This document shows positions 1 to 13,144 of a stretch of 64,000 nucleotides of DNA, one piece after another. The translations under genes were made by a program, and so were the position numbers. The notes beneath the pieces are model-generated. The model had not been told where the DNA came from. It saw only the letters and a program-made list of their open reading frames with translations, and made no database searches. Origin of the DNA: Helicoverpa zea (taxonomy: Eukaryota > Arthropoda > Insecta > Lepidoptera > Noctuidae); contig NC_061454.1 in the NCBI RefSeq assembly GCF_022581195.2, positions 3,906,001 through 3,970,000 on the forward strand. The letters run 5' to 3'. Position 1 is the stretch's first letter, and every line of letters begins with the position of its first letter.

Positions 1-3000
1 ACATTTTCTATATTTAGCCTACGTTACATCATTAATTCATTTTAATAATTATGGAGAAATATATTTGTTATATTTTATTTATTTAGTATGGATAAAAGCT
101 GATATGTGTCATTTAAAATACAGTCATCATTTTTAAGAAATTAAGCGACGATATTAGTGTTAAGAACTCTTTAAAGAGCTTTTTACCAATTTTATTAATT
201 TCCTACATTAAGGTTGAATAAAACAATATAAAAATTCACTTTTAAAAAACACAAAAATGCTTTCTATTTTAACATATAAACACGTATGAGAGCAATCAAA
301 ATCTTGCGATACTATCGGTCCCGGGCCGTCGGAGGCGTGAATTCTTTGAACGGAATTTTTACCCACTTTCTACAGAAACAGTCGTAAATGTTACGTGAAC
401 TGTGTTAATAGTGGTACTTTATTTTATGAAGAAAAAAGTTTTATAATCCATCAACCAAGATTTATTATGAAAATCCCATTTTTTTAATTCAACACTTATT
501 TTACTGGCAACATTCATTGATAAAAATAATCTTAATAAAAATAGATGGTAACCCATCCATTATATGACCCAACTAATTTTCATTTCATTCATCAGTTTTA
601 TTATTAATCAATATAATACAACGTCAAAATAAATAGCTTTATAAAGATTAATTTAATATAAACTAATAACACTTAATATAAATTCGGTGAGCGGACAAAA
701 CTGACAAAAAATATGCAGCATACCTTTCTGTTGTTTTGAACATTAATCATTGAAAACAGATAGCATAATTACATTTAAGAGTACAATCATTTATTTTTAA
801 AATATTTTTCTTGTTGAAATAAAAATAAGTTTAACTATAAATCTTATCAAGGCAGTATGAAATAAAGCGAGCCACTTAGCTTCGCAACCAGCTGCCGGAA
901 GATTGTATATCGGTCCCATACTTCTCAAGCCCACACTATTTACGTGACAGATTTAAAAATAACTTACCTACTACTTAAGACATGCAAAAATGAGTTAAAT
1001 TGTTGATTCATATTAAAATGGAGGCGAATTTATTTTTTAACTGGCAATTAAGTGGAAGTAATTTTAATTGAATTATGTGATTCATTTTTAATTATAATTA
1101 TTTTTTTCTTAATATAAAATGACGATTAAGTTGATAGTACATATAGTTGTTTCGTATTCATTGTTCGCAAGTTGCTACCTAAACCTCAAATTCTGATCAT
1201 CATATTACGATTAATGTCTGTAATTTGAATTTTATATACTCCAAATAATATACATCAGAAATAAATCACAAGAACGTAATAAAATAAACAACGGTAAATT
1301 CAAGAAAATGAACGACATAATTGATTTCCTCTCGTACTTTTAATTGCTGGCTTTAAAATACGCACAGTGGTCGATGTGTTTCAACCCTCGGGCACTAATT
1401 TCCAACTGGAGCACATAAAATTCTCGAGTACAGCCTCGAGCAAAAAAGAAATCGCCACACCTTACTTCATTCGTATTCATCACTCGTAGACCAGATTACA
1501 TTACGCTTGAAATCGCGTGCTGGATACCTGTGATAACAGCGACCAACGTAACAAGACCCGCTCAAATCGGTCAACTGTAGGAATCAACAGGTCTACTTAA
1601 AATGGTTTATAAACTTTGATATTTTGACGCCTCGCAAGTCGCCAACAAATTAAATAATAAAGGCTTTATTCGTATGCAGGCGGCGTGCCTGAATGAAGTC
1701 TACCATTTAAAATACATGACATGTGTTGCTAAATCGCGAGGAAGTGTCAAGGAAATGTTGCTGACATTGATCTTATTTTTAATTCGTTTTTTCGGGAACT
1801 TAATATAGATTTATTTGACCATAATACATTCATAAATTGCTTGTATTTTTTACCGTAATAGGGTTTAGACTGATAATTCAGCTGCAATAGGTATTATGAT
1901 AACTGAAAGTGCATTTGTACGGATCAAATCAAAGTCACGTCAAAAACTCGAAACCGAGACTATCCAGTATCCAATGTCCTACAAAAACGGGACAGAAACA
2001 CTCTTAATTACTCAAACAAGGAGACACAACCTCCAAAAGACAATATTTTGACACATTCACACAGACTTTATCGTTGTGCACACATTACGTTTGTTCGTAA
2101 AAGCCATTCAGAATTTTTTCTCCGAGGACTTTGTGTTGTACCACTGTTTGATTTTCTACCAACGTGACAAGTGCAAAGGACCTTATATTATGGACAGGCA
2201 AATATGGTTATCCCTCGTTTTTGTTTTAAGCGGTTGTGGGTGTCAATATGACCGGGCTCCGAATTGTAGCACCTACGTTCAGATTTGAAGTTTCCACATG
2301 ATTGCTAGTGCACTTAAATTAAGATTGATTTATGTCCCAAACAATCTAAATTCAATTCACTTGTTTGACCGCTTTTTTAAACTTATTACCTCCAATAAAT
2401 GTTGCCACAACAAAAACAGTGACAACGTCCATTAAATGTTTTTCGACCAAAACTAAACTACTCAGTTTATGCTATTATAAAATATTAAGTGTCGTTTTGA
2501 CAAATGTGTAAATGAAGTAGTTTATCTCTATGTCTTATTGGCTGTTAATAGTTCCGTCAATGTACATTTATTTCAATAATAATGTAAAAAACTGGATTAA
2601 CGGTAATAAAAGTTGGCCGACGGTCGTCTAATCATCAAATTAATTAGATTGCTAATAAGAAGTGTAATAATGTGACGTGTTGACGTCAAATCTTTGCTAA
2701 ATAAGGACATCGCAAGTGCTAATGTATTTATATAATCTGTACAAGTCATGAAATCAATCGAACATTATCCCACGTAAGTACGGCGGCGCGCCAGCGTAAA
2801 CTAGATCAGTTCCCATATCCGTTTCATCTCTTTGTCTATTATATTAAAAAGTAGAACAAAAATTTTAAAACCATCACATCGTCTCCATGAATTCTCGAAG
2901 GAAACGAGAATTTCCGACGAACACGTTCATATTTACGTAACACTCGACTACAAAGAAAAGCAAATAGAAAAGTAATACGATTTCCAGCGGTCCAAACGCG

Positions 3001-3431
3001 AGGCACCGCGCGCGAGAGTGCACCGAGGCCTTTTTTTACTGTAGGCCGAATATGTTGGTGAAGCGGGGCCGAGTCAACAGGCCGTGATCTCGATCGCTCT
3101 CAGGCCGTGTTTACCCGCTCGGCCCTCAAGGATTAATGCGCGACGCAAATATTTATCTAAACGTCTGCGGATTGACAGTTCGGTCGTCAATTGTTTGTTG
3201 TCTTTACCTTTTCAAATGAGCATTTCATTTCGAGTTGCACCCATTGCCTTAAGTGGCGTTCGGGTTGTGTTTATTTTAGTTTTTTCTTAATAAGTTTTTT
3301 GAACGCCAAGCATTGTCTTTTACAGTGACAAAAGTCAATCTTATCGCTTTCGGACAATGAGGTTTATTTTTTTGCGCGCTTCATTTGCAATTCCTGAGTA
3401 TATCTTTGTAACAAATCCTATTTTGTTGTAG
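1..3431 (+). other. wg intron 1 (3' part), no exon found
   Basis: The stretch ends at the acceptor of the first wg exon seen here (TTGTTGTAG at 3423-3431). That exon begins by completing a split TG|G tryptophan codon, so a signal-peptide exon must lie upstream. I looked here for an ATG-led exon ending in that phase before a GT donor and found none that is convincing. The DNA is mostly AT-rich, with somewhat more GC at 1320-1760 and 2750-3200. I see no repeat or RNA gene. Confidence 0.7.
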
Positions 3432-3694
3432 GGGTATAGCCAAAGCGGGGGAGCCAAATAATCTGTCGCCGATTTCACCCGGGGTCTTATACATGGACCC
3501 TGCCGTCCACGCCACCCTCAGGCGAAAACAGAGAAGACTTGCCAGAGAGAACCCTGGAGTGCTGTCAGCAGTGGCCAAGGGCGCCAGCATGGCTGTCGCC
3601 GAGTGTCAGCACCAGTTTAAGTACAGAAGATGGAACTGCTCAACAAGAAACTTCCTCAGAGGGAAAAACTTGTTTGGCAAAATCGTGGACAGAG
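3432..3694 (+). CDS. wg: Wnt1/wingless, second coding exon
   Basis: This is the N-terminal part of the secreted, lipid-modified Wnt1 ligand. The first base completes a split Trp codon (TG|G), then the frame reads GIAKAGEPNNLSPISPG, the characteristic start of mature Wnt1. It continues through DPAVHATLRRKQRRL, the ECQHQF motif, the RRWNCSTRN segment with an N-glycosylation site, and GKNLFGKIVDRG. The acceptor is TTGTTGTAG and the donor is AGAG|GTAAGC. The exon ends after one base of a Gly codon that is completed at 11480. The match to insect Wingless is close along the whole exon. The in-frame ATG at 3493 is internal methionine, not the start. The start codon lies outside the window. Confidence 0.97.
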
Positions 3695-6600
3695 GTAAGC
3701 TGTTATTAGGTTAATTAAATCCAAACAACTGACAAAGGTTGACGAGTTAATACTCGAATCACGATTTTATTGTCCCTTTCAAGAACAAAAACTGAACAAT
3801 AAACGCAAAAACGGTTTAGGGTACACGCGTCATTCATTTGTCTCAATTTTGATATCGCGAAACAAAACGAACAAAACATTAAAAAGAACTTAAGAAGATA
3901 AGTCCTAAATACCCTTCTAAAATACTAAGGAAACAGATTACAGACCATTGAGACGTTTAAAAGGCTAATCTTTAAAAAACTCAATCGAAAATCTCGGATC
4001 GCATACACTTTTTACGTTTTAACCCTGCAAAGAGCAACGTTGGACAAAAAGATGTTTTGTATAAATCCCCAATTCCAGTTACAAAGAGAGGCTACAAATT
4101 AAGTGATATCTTTAGTTGGCAACCCTTTTAAAAGATTTTATCTGTATTCAACGGGAGGGTAGCAAGTCGGGGGCACATATAAAGGACTCATCAAGATAAA
4201 ACATCCCGGATCAATTACATGAGGTCGAGTGACGTTTCAGTTCCCGTTTGTCGATAACTCTCATGTTTTTTTACTTTTTTCAATTCCGTTTTGTGAACGT
4301 GTTTTAATATTTTTACGATAATTTGAAATATAATTTTAGTTCTTATGAATGAGATCATAATCCGATTCTAATTCCGCATCGATTCTCCTATAGTGTATTG
4401 AGAAGAGAAAAAAACGATGTTTTTATATCCCATAAACACCGGGCCACAATTGCGCGAGCGTCGAATCCATTTAGTTGATTTGAATGAATGTAGATTATTA
4501 TCAATAGATATAAATCAGCAAATAGATACCCATTAGCCTCACAATACTGGTTACACAACTGAATTCAATAGGTTAGGGATATTACTGCAGTACATAATCC
4601 CTTTTAGAAGCTTTACTTTATGCATCGCATTAAGTATTTTATTTAACAGTGTAAAGACTTAGTTTTTCAATTTAAAATAATAACCTACATTTATAAAGGT
4701 ACACTTCGAAATTAAAATGTTTTAAAACGCATTACTTTATTTGCTTTTTCTGTTGTATAAATGCTACTGGGTCTTTATTTGTGGGTTCTTAAGGTCGTGA
4801 ATTGTTTGGCAAGCAAGTTTTTGGACAGTAAGACGTAATTTTGTTGTCAGATCGGGGCTGCCCTATCTCCGGTGTCCGATTTCGATGCTTTGTACGCGAT
4901 ACGCCTTATTATGAGCCTGCGAACATCTGTTCGGCACAACAAGAATTATTCGCTATAATAGCAAAAAAACGCAGTTTTTTGATTCGATTTTGTCGTTTGC
5001 ATTTTTTTTGGCGTTTACTTAAAAACTTTTTGCAACAAAACTTTGTGCTAATACAAGCCAAATATTTTGAAGAATAAAAAATGAATTTTGAAATTAATTC
5101 TATGAATAAAATGATTTATTGGAAAAAGCTTTTGGTGGGTCGGAGTTCGAGGTAAGCATTAGTAGGTTATCTTGAAATTAAGAGCATGGGCTGGAGTATC
5201 TCCGGCTAATTCGTTCTCATTTGGGAATCGGCACAATAAGATATCAGCCATACGTCTGCCTGCTCGGGTCATTGACCCGCGTCTCAAATGCGTTAATGAA
5301 TAGTGCAAGCCGTTTCTGTAAATGTCTCTATTTCTTCTCCTCGAGTTAAAGTTGTTCAAGTTCTGATAAAAGGGTTCTTTTTCGTTTTTGTGAGGAGGTT
5401 GTTCAAATCAAAATCATAATCTTTAAAACAGCTGCTCTAATTATGATACGATTTCACTTTACGAAAAGGTTTCCACGGTAATAAATAAAGAATTTCTAAA
5501 ATTAAACAATCAATAAAACGTTAATCGGAACAAAGCGCAAACAAGAATTCTATTGTTGATTCAAATGGCGTTTTCTCATTATAAAACCAGATGTCATAAA
5601 CCATTAAGCTTATAAAATATTCATGAAAAACAAAATTGGTAACAAATCGCAATTAGGTATATGTTTACACAACACTAATGTTCATCGTAAAGAAATAAGT
5701 TAGCCCGGGTCGCCCGTTGCCTCGGGCGATACCAAATACGAGGGACCAAATATATTAAACTATTTATATTTAAAAACCAATTAAAGTTATTCATCATTTC
5801 GTTGGCGATTTAGGAATTTAAATGTCAACACTCCCACACTAGAAAGTCATTGAAAGTTCCACTAATAAAACTCACGAACAGACATCACTTACAAGTCAGC
5901 TTATGCAGCTATGAATAACCGTTAATAATTCAGCTAGACACAAAGCCAGTCATATTAATTTAAAACATTAAATCATATAATTCTAGTGCTCGCATCCACA
6001 TAATATATAGTTCTTACGCACACAGTAAAGTATTTACCATCGACGGCCATAAAACTAAACGCCTAGAGCAAAAAATAAATATTGATATTGTATGCTCGCA
6101 TACAAACTATAAAAGCAAAGTACCATTTTTCTAAATTAAAAGCCAGATATAGCACGGCCAGCGGACCACCATCGTAATCATTTCACATGATAAAAAGAGC
6201 AAGGCGATTACAAAATTTATGTTATATGCGTGTGCATTTAGAGCGTATTACTTTATTAAGGGCATGCAGGGCGGGCTCGGTATTACCGCTCCACGCAATA
6301 CACAAGATGAAAAAATTTAATACATTGCAATTACGTCCATTTAAGATACATAAAAACGGAGTCGACCCCGCGGGAGCCCGTCACAACGCTACTCAATAAA
6401 CAAAAAACGTAAACTCGCAAATGTGGTCCCCGAAACTCATCAATCCCCAACTTATAGCTGTGCAGGCTGTCCATGATTACAAGCGAGGCACACAAAGCCC
6501 CCCCGGACGCGACACCTATAATTACTAATTTACACGTTGTCACACCATTGACACTCGGACGCGACAACTTCATCTCATTGTGGTGTAAACCTCAAGGATC

Positions 6601-9600
6601 GTATTAACACAAATGATGACAACGGCACAATAGTAAGGCCTTTATTCGTCGCGTCATTGTCGAGCCGAGAATAGAAAATATATGGTCCGAGTTCCCGCGG
6701 CGAGCCCCCTGCTGTGTAGTTTAGCGATTCCACTGCACTCGTACAAGCCCCACGGAAGCCACGTTTACACCTAACGCAGCTCCTAATGGCAGGTAACTCG
6801 GCCAATAAAACCCAACCTTTTTTCAAATATTTCCTGTTTTGGTGTGTATCGTACGCGCACCCGAGATTCCGACGTCGTGGGTGGATAAAACGTATAAAAC
6901 GATCGACACCGAAAATAAAGCCGATATAAAATGCCCTCGACGAAATATTTAATGCTCAATTAGATAAGCGTTTTAGGTTTTGTGGCGTTTGAATTGTTTT
7001 CGAGATAACGCGCGTTTTGTGAAACTGAAATGAGACGATTAAGGCCGATGTCGACGGCCACGGACGGGGGCGGCCGTCATCATATTTATCGACGGGTTCC
7101 CAGTTGTCGAAGCTCCGATCGCCCTTTTATTGTTTATGGACAGCTCACTTAAAACGAAATTATTTTTGGTGCTTTTTCTGGAGTTTGAAAACAAATGTCT
7201 TTGTCCATTGTGTGAATGGGTGTCGCGGCGCTGGGCTGTTGGTAGCTAGTGGTAGCTGGCAGCGCTTTGTGCCACTCACAATGAGTGATATACGACCGAC
7301 GTAATTTTGAATTGTCGCACCGGAGACTCGGGGCTCGGACTCAATGTGAAATTATCACCCATACATGGCATAACGAAAATGAATTATTGCTTTTTATTGC
7401 CCCATCTTCCAAGTCCTTTACGGTGAAATTGCCTTCTTTGCTTCTATTCCTCTCCCAGTACGCATCGAATTCCTTTCTTATTTCATTAAGGGAAGAATCC
7501 CGTCTTTTATAATCTCCACGACGCGTCTTTCAGCGGATAGATAAATGTCATTACATACTCGTAAAAGCCATGTTTAGGTACACACAGACGTCAATGACTT
7601 CATCGCAGTCGGATAAAGCGATGTGAGCCGGAACGATTTCTAAACCGGCCAAACACCGTATTATAAACCCAGTGATTTATGGATGTTTTGAGTAATTACG
7701 TCTCATCAAATTTGAATAATGCAAGTCGTCATAAATAAGGCACGAGAGGCGCGACGCGCGAAACCTCCATAAGTCAATCTTTCAAATTAATCTTATGGAA
7801 ACACCACGGCGTGATGACTCAATGCAGACAGGAACATATTTAATTAGTACATTAATTTTGAATTATTTAATGGTAGTGGCCGCGGGGCCAGGTGTTCGTC
7901 AAATGTCAACAGTGATTAAGTTTTATTTTAACAGTGCGATGCGGCGGACGCGCGCTCGGATTTACGAGTTTTTGACTTTTATAAATTCTCAACGCCTCGC
8001 CTTAACTGCCAATCCGTCGGGACGGAATTATCGTTCGCTGCTCGCGCTGTAAACCCACCACGGGACCATTTATTATCTGCACAGATAATCCACGGACAGC
8101 ACTTTATTATCAGTTATAATAATAATTTACTTTTATAGATCCACATTACTCATGTTTGTTCTTATTTGACTGCAATTTGATGGGGCGAAATTGCCTCAAT
8201 AAAATAATAGCGCACCTTAATTATGAATATTTAACTGCGTAGGCCTATCGAGCAGGTAACGAATGGCTATTTGTATTAGAGGCTGTACAGCGCCGGTGTC
8301 GGATCACTGTTGTTCGGCGTTTAATTAGGCTCGTGTCGGCCATTTACATTATATTTAATGCCGTGACTAATGCGCTCACGCGGACGGAGCCTTTTTACAT
8401 CTGTCATAATTTTTCTACGTCGCGATTTATTCGCAAAACGCGACAATCGGCTTTGTTGCTCGTCGCATCCACCGAGATGAAATATTACTACAATTAATTT
8501 CTAGTTATAAACGGGTACCTTAGTACTCATGTTTTATGCAGAACAAAGAATCACTACCGAACAATGTCAAACAGGTCGCGGCACGTCCGTGAATCATCGA
8601 TATCGATAGACGAGCCTTAAAATTCTCACAGACCAATTAAAAATTATTTCCAGTTGTCGTTTATACATCTAATTGGTCGGGTAGCCGCGTACCGTTAGAT
8701 CATGTTTGAGATAAAGTAAAAGTAGCGATGTTAAAATCACAGCGGGCAGTGATTCACATCTGCGGTGGCCAGATGTGGCGACATTTATCTACGGGTTATG
8801 AAGACGTGGTCGGCGCACGTGGGGCGAGCACCTGGTGGCACCCCGCCGCACGACCTCCGACTTCGCTCACTCGGACGCACTCAAACTGATATCCGTGAAG
8901 CTCCACCTTCATAAACCGAACATAAAACACAAACCACATCTTGTGAAACTCCCTAAAGCCCATCGCACATTACAGCTCAATGTTAAACCCGATTAGCCAA
9001 AAGCTATAATTTCACAAGCGTTATTTACGTGTGCCATATTTAATTGGCCTCACCTATACGTTATAGTTAATGCGACCGAACGTTTCCAAGTCATTACAGA
9101 AGATAAATGCATGAGTCCGCGACCGCTCGTATGTACGTATCCTTACCTTGAATTAATTTCGTCCGAGCATTGAATGATGGCGAAATTGACATTAAAATTC
9201 CCGGTCGAACGTCTCAAGTAATTGCTGAATAAAATACTTTTGTATAACATCCCAAAGGGAAGCACAAAAAGCGAATCCGAGAGCGGTCCGCGGCAGTGTG
9301 TGCGCACCGTAATTTATATCGGTGCACGATGACAACTCAATAAAAAAATGATTTCATTTGCTTATTGAGTCCTTAATAAAGCTGGCGCGGGCTGCTCCGG
9401 GCCCGTTCCACATATTATTATTATAAATAACAACAAATACGCGTTCCTTATTATTTTTACATCCATACGGGGTCGCTGTGTTTTTTCCGAAGGGATTTTA
9501 TAGTGGTGCGTCGGTGGCCGGAAGCCCACCAAAGGAGCGCGAGCCTCACTATATTACTAAATGAATGGCATTAGCCGGCCAGGTGACACGCGATTACGCT

Positions 9601-11479
9601 TGTGTTAGAACGGCGTTAATTGTCAGTTTTATTTTCATTCCGGTATTTAGCGATCGAGATCGGCCCTTAATAGCTTTTGAGGAATTCCCTCATAACGTCG
9701 GATGGTCCGGGGCGAGAGAGTTAAATGAGCGCCCCACAATACCCGTATTAATGCGCATTATGCCGTTAAATTACAATGTCTACGAGATAAGGTCTCGACT
9801 CGTTCGAGATAGAATCCCTCAAAATCATGTTCTGGGTGTTATGATTCATTAAAAATTATAATCGAATATTTTAATGATGTCGTACGGTGAGCAGGTTACG
9901 TCAGAGAAGGTCCCGTCGGTTAATAATATCGTCTCATTGTGAAGGCCAGCTCGCGTAGACAAAGGCTCGGTATGGTATTAAGGCGACGAATTGGTCAACA
10001 ATAATTCCATAACCGGCACGCGCATCTAAGGCGCCAAAAGGGGTCGGAGCGTCTGAGCGGGGCGAGGATAACAATACGCGCGCTAGCTTATAACTAAAAG
10101 TCGTAAGCGACAAAATGGTTTTGTAATTTTATTATTTAGAAATGATAATTTGATAAAAATTCCTTCTACAATTTTAAAGAGTATGTATATACTCAACTAC
10201 TAAAAAAGTTAAGAGGCTTAAATCGGTCCCGTTTGCCCATAATATGTGAATCTCTTTTTAAAAAGAGGTATGTTTGATATATTTTTCTCTGTTATAAAAG
10301 TTACCTAATCATGTTTCTACGTCTAACAAAATAAGGTTTATATCATGAACTTTCAGGTAACCAAGTTGTATTTTGATCCGTTTTGTATTTACTGAGAAAA
10401 ATTGAGATCCTTGGCGCCAAAAATTCCAATTCGTCCTCTTAATCGTTAAAGTACAAGGACTATTAAATCGATATTAAGAGAGAGAATTCGATGCGCGCGC
10501 CGTACCACTTGTAATGATCAAATTTATAATCTCTCGGGTAGGTAAGAGGCAATTCTTTTATTTTCAATCTCGGAGATATACCCTCTCTCTCTTTTAATTG
10601 TATTTTATGAGTATTTGATTCTAATGCCGGGCCATTAATTATTTATAGTATTCGATACGGGATGCGAGCATCGATTTATGTATTCGTCTGTACGGGATGA
10701 ATGAACGCGATGCAATCATTGCTCAAGTCTTTATTGTGTGAATATAAACTTAATGATCTTGTTGCTTTTAAACGATTATAACCTTGCTCGATAACTCCAA
10801 ACACAGTGATTAAGGAATATTCAGTTTACTTTGATTACTGCTCTTGACCGTTTAGGATTCTTTCATTAAGATTTAAAAAGTGTAGACCCACGCACATAAA
10901 TATATTGAAGAATAAAATCGAGCAGACAGTTTAAGCCTTCAGATAGAATTTTACGAAGGAAATTAAAAACCTAATGTGCCCATTGCTCTCAGAAAGGATT
11001 TTAATACTGTCAACAAATTAAAAATGTCAATAAAATAATACGATTAAAAAGAGCGAAGCCAATTCAATCCCTCGGATTGCAGTTGCTTGATGAGCCCAAA
11101 TGTTTTGCGTGTTTAAATTATAATACCTAAAATATTTAAAACGTCGAGATTTTTTATCCCTTTACCCGGAGCAATAATAAAATTTGATTAAAATATGGAC
11201 CCCTCTGCAGTTGGGATGAATTAATTATTCGAATACCAAACATGCCAAAGTGAAATATGTGTAACTGCCTAACTTAATAACGTAATAGATCGATATTTTT
11301 TAATCAACGAAGTTTTATCTAAACGATTATCAAGATAGCCTTTATGCCACCTGATTTGTTGCGTTCGAAATCTATTAGAGCCATTCCAGTCTCTCAGACG
11401 TATTTAAGTAGGTTGTAAAACCACTTTTTCTTTCGTTATTTAGCATAAATTAATGAAACAACATTTCTATTGTCACCAG
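3695..11479 (+). other. wg intron 2 (7.8 kb)
   Basis: The intron is bounded by GTAAGC and TTGTCACCAG. The first 2.4 kb and the last 1.3 kb are AT-rich and plain. The middle, about 6150-10100, is CpG-rich and free of recognisable repeats. Short reading frames here carry no family motif and are explained by GC content. A TATCGATA palindrome lies at 8601-8608. Confidence 0.85.
6150..10100. promoter_or_regulatory. candidate enhancer block in wg intron 2
   Basis: About 4 kb of compositionally distinct, CpG-rich, repeat-free DNA, with TAATTA-type homeodomain cores scattered between GC-rich stretches, inside a developmental ligand gene. Regulation of wg through distant and intronic enhancers is established in insects. 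Assigning that role to this block is inference from composition only. Conservation in other moths would support it. Confidence 0.3.
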
Positions 11480-11778
11480 GTTGCCGCGAAACAGCGTTCA
11501 TCTACGCCATCACAAGCGCGGGAGTGACGCATGCGGTGGCGCGCGCATGCGCAGAGGGCTCCATAGAATCGTGCTCGTGCGACTATTCGCACATCGACCG
11601 CGTGCCGCACCGCACCCGCGCCGCCGCCGCCGCCAACGTGCGCGTCTGGAAGTGGGGCGGCTGCAGCGACAACATCGGCTTCGGCTTCCGATTCAGTCGG
11701 GAATTCGTCGACACCGGCGAGAGAGGCAAAACCCTCAGAGAAAAAATGAACCTACACAACAACGAGGCCGGTCGAGCG
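11480..11778 (+). CDS. wg: Wnt1/wingless, third coding exon
   Basis: The acceptor is TTGTCACCAG. Bases 11480-11481 complete the Gly codon begun in the previous exon, and the frame then reads CRETAFIYAITSAGVTHAVARAC, a core Wnt helix segment. Next come CSCDYSH, an Ala/Arg-rich linker (CGCACCCGCGCCGCC-type codons), WKWGGCSDNIGFGF, SREFVDTGERG and LREKMNLHNNEAGRA. The donor is GCG|GTAAGT, phase 0. The GC content of the linker codons is far above that of the surrounding intron, and a second, meaningless frame is open on the same strand for that reason. Confidence 0.97.
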
Positions 11779-12616
11779 GTAAGTGTCGAACACTCCTGTC
11801 AACATGCTTATCCAATCACCACTCGACAGTAGCACCTTATAAACATCCATAAAACAATCAGTTAGCGCCAATGACGGCCATTGTCATCGCGCGTGTTTAC
11901 ATTACCATTATGGATGACGATCGATCGTCCGCCACTTGACATGTCGCCTTGTGTAATATTAATTATGCGTCGAGCGGCGCGGCCCAGCGCGCGACGACTG
12001 CGCAACAGGCACTCATTCGTTGCGCTCGCACATCTCCCTCCCACTGCACACCCACATTTGCATATCCACTGTCCGCTCCTTCCCAAAATTCATCAAAATG
12101 GGACGTCGCCCCGAACCACCCAGACGAGTCATTAACCGAAGCGCTTAATTCCTGTCACGACAAACGCACTGGGTGTCCACCTGATGAATATTCACAGCAT
12201 TCCATCGATTGTTTAACACATATTTGGACACTAGACTGTATAACATACGCGGCCATCTACATGTCAATGAATAAATACCGTCGTCGACGTTCTACGAAGC
12301 GCCTGCGCTCCGAGATAGGAAAATATTTACTGTCTCCTATCCTCGCGTCATTTATCTACCTTCTAAGAATGATGAATGTCCCTAGAGTATGATTTATGAT
12401 CGGTCCACGCGCGGTGACGACCGGCCCACCTCTTCACGATTTGTAACAATTTGCTCGATCGTGAGATGCGATCGATGGACTACGCTTAAAAGATCATCGA
12501 TCACACTGTATCGAAGCTTATCGGTGGAATTTAAAGATATTTGGACATCATTATAGACCTCCCCATGAAAGAATAAATTAAAGAACAAGATTTTGATTGT
12601 GTTGTTTTGTTCGCAG
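11779..12616 (+). other. wg intron 3 (838 bp)
   Basis: Bounded by GTAAGT and TTTTGTTCGCAG. Moderately GC-rich in its first half. Overlapping short frames on both strands show no protein motif. No repeat was seen. Confidence 0.85.
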
Positions 12617-13144
12617 CATGTGCAAACGGAGATGCGGCAGGAGTGTAAGTGTCACGGTATGTCAGGCTCGTGCACTGTCAAGACCTGCTGGATGAGGCTG
12701 CCCAGCTTCCGCTCAGTGGGCGACTCCTTGAAAGATCGCTTCGACGGTGCGTCCCGGGTCATGATGCCTAACACTGACCTGGAGCCTCCTACGCAGAGGA
12801 ACGAAGCGGCGCCACACAGAGTGCCACGAAGGGACCGATACAGGTTCCAACTGCGACCTCACAATCCAGATCACAAATCGCCGGGGGCGAAAGATTTAGT
12901 TTACTTGGAGTCATCGCCGGGTTTCTGTGAAAAGAACCCGAGACTGGGCATCCCCGGTACACACGGGCGCGCCTGCAACGACACGAGCATCGGCGTGGAC
13001 GGGTGCGACCTCATGTGCTGCGGCCGGGGCTACCGGACCGAGACCATGTTCGTGGTGGAGCGGTGTAACTGCACGTTCCACTGGTGCTGTGAAGTCAAGT
13101 GCAAGCTCTGTCGCACGGAAAAAGTGGTGCACACGTGTTTATAG
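12617..13144 (+). CDS. wg: Wnt1/wingless, terminal coding exon
   Basis: This is the C-terminal half of Wnt1. It opens in phase 0 with HVQTEMRQECKCHGMSGSC; the Ser in CHGMSGSC is the palmitoleoylation site of Wnts, modified by Porcupine and buried in the Frizzled groove. It continues through VKTCWMRLPSFRSVGDSLKDRFDGA, a short basic linker, DLVYLESSPGFCEKNPRLGIPGTHGRACN, GVDGCDLMCCGRGY and FHWCCEVKCKLC, and ends TCL followed by TAG at 13142. Two sequons (CNDTS, CNCTF) are present. The linker between the N- and C-terminal domains is much shorter than in Drosophila Wg. The three exons here give 362 complete residues with no break, so the gene appears functional. Confidence 0.98.
   Translation, partial: HVQTEMRQECKCHGMSGSCTVKTCWMRLPSFRSVGDSLKDRFDGASRVMMPNTDLEPPTQRNEAAPHRVPRRDRYRFQLRPHNPDHKSPGAKDLVYLESSPGFCEKNPRLGIPGTHGRACNDTSIGVDGCDLMCCGRGYRTETMFVVERCNCTFHWCCEVKCKLCRTEKVVHTCL

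Noticed and set aside
2076..2288. ORF with a signal-peptide-like part (MDRQIWLSLVFVLSG) in wg intron 1, considered as wg exon 1
   Set aside because: The donor that would give the required phase (GG|GTGTCA) is poor and would not produce the Trp-Trp-Gly junction expected for Wnt1.
11481..11852. Arg/His-rich ORF overlapping wg exon 3
   Set aside because: Alternative frame of the GC-rich wg exon.
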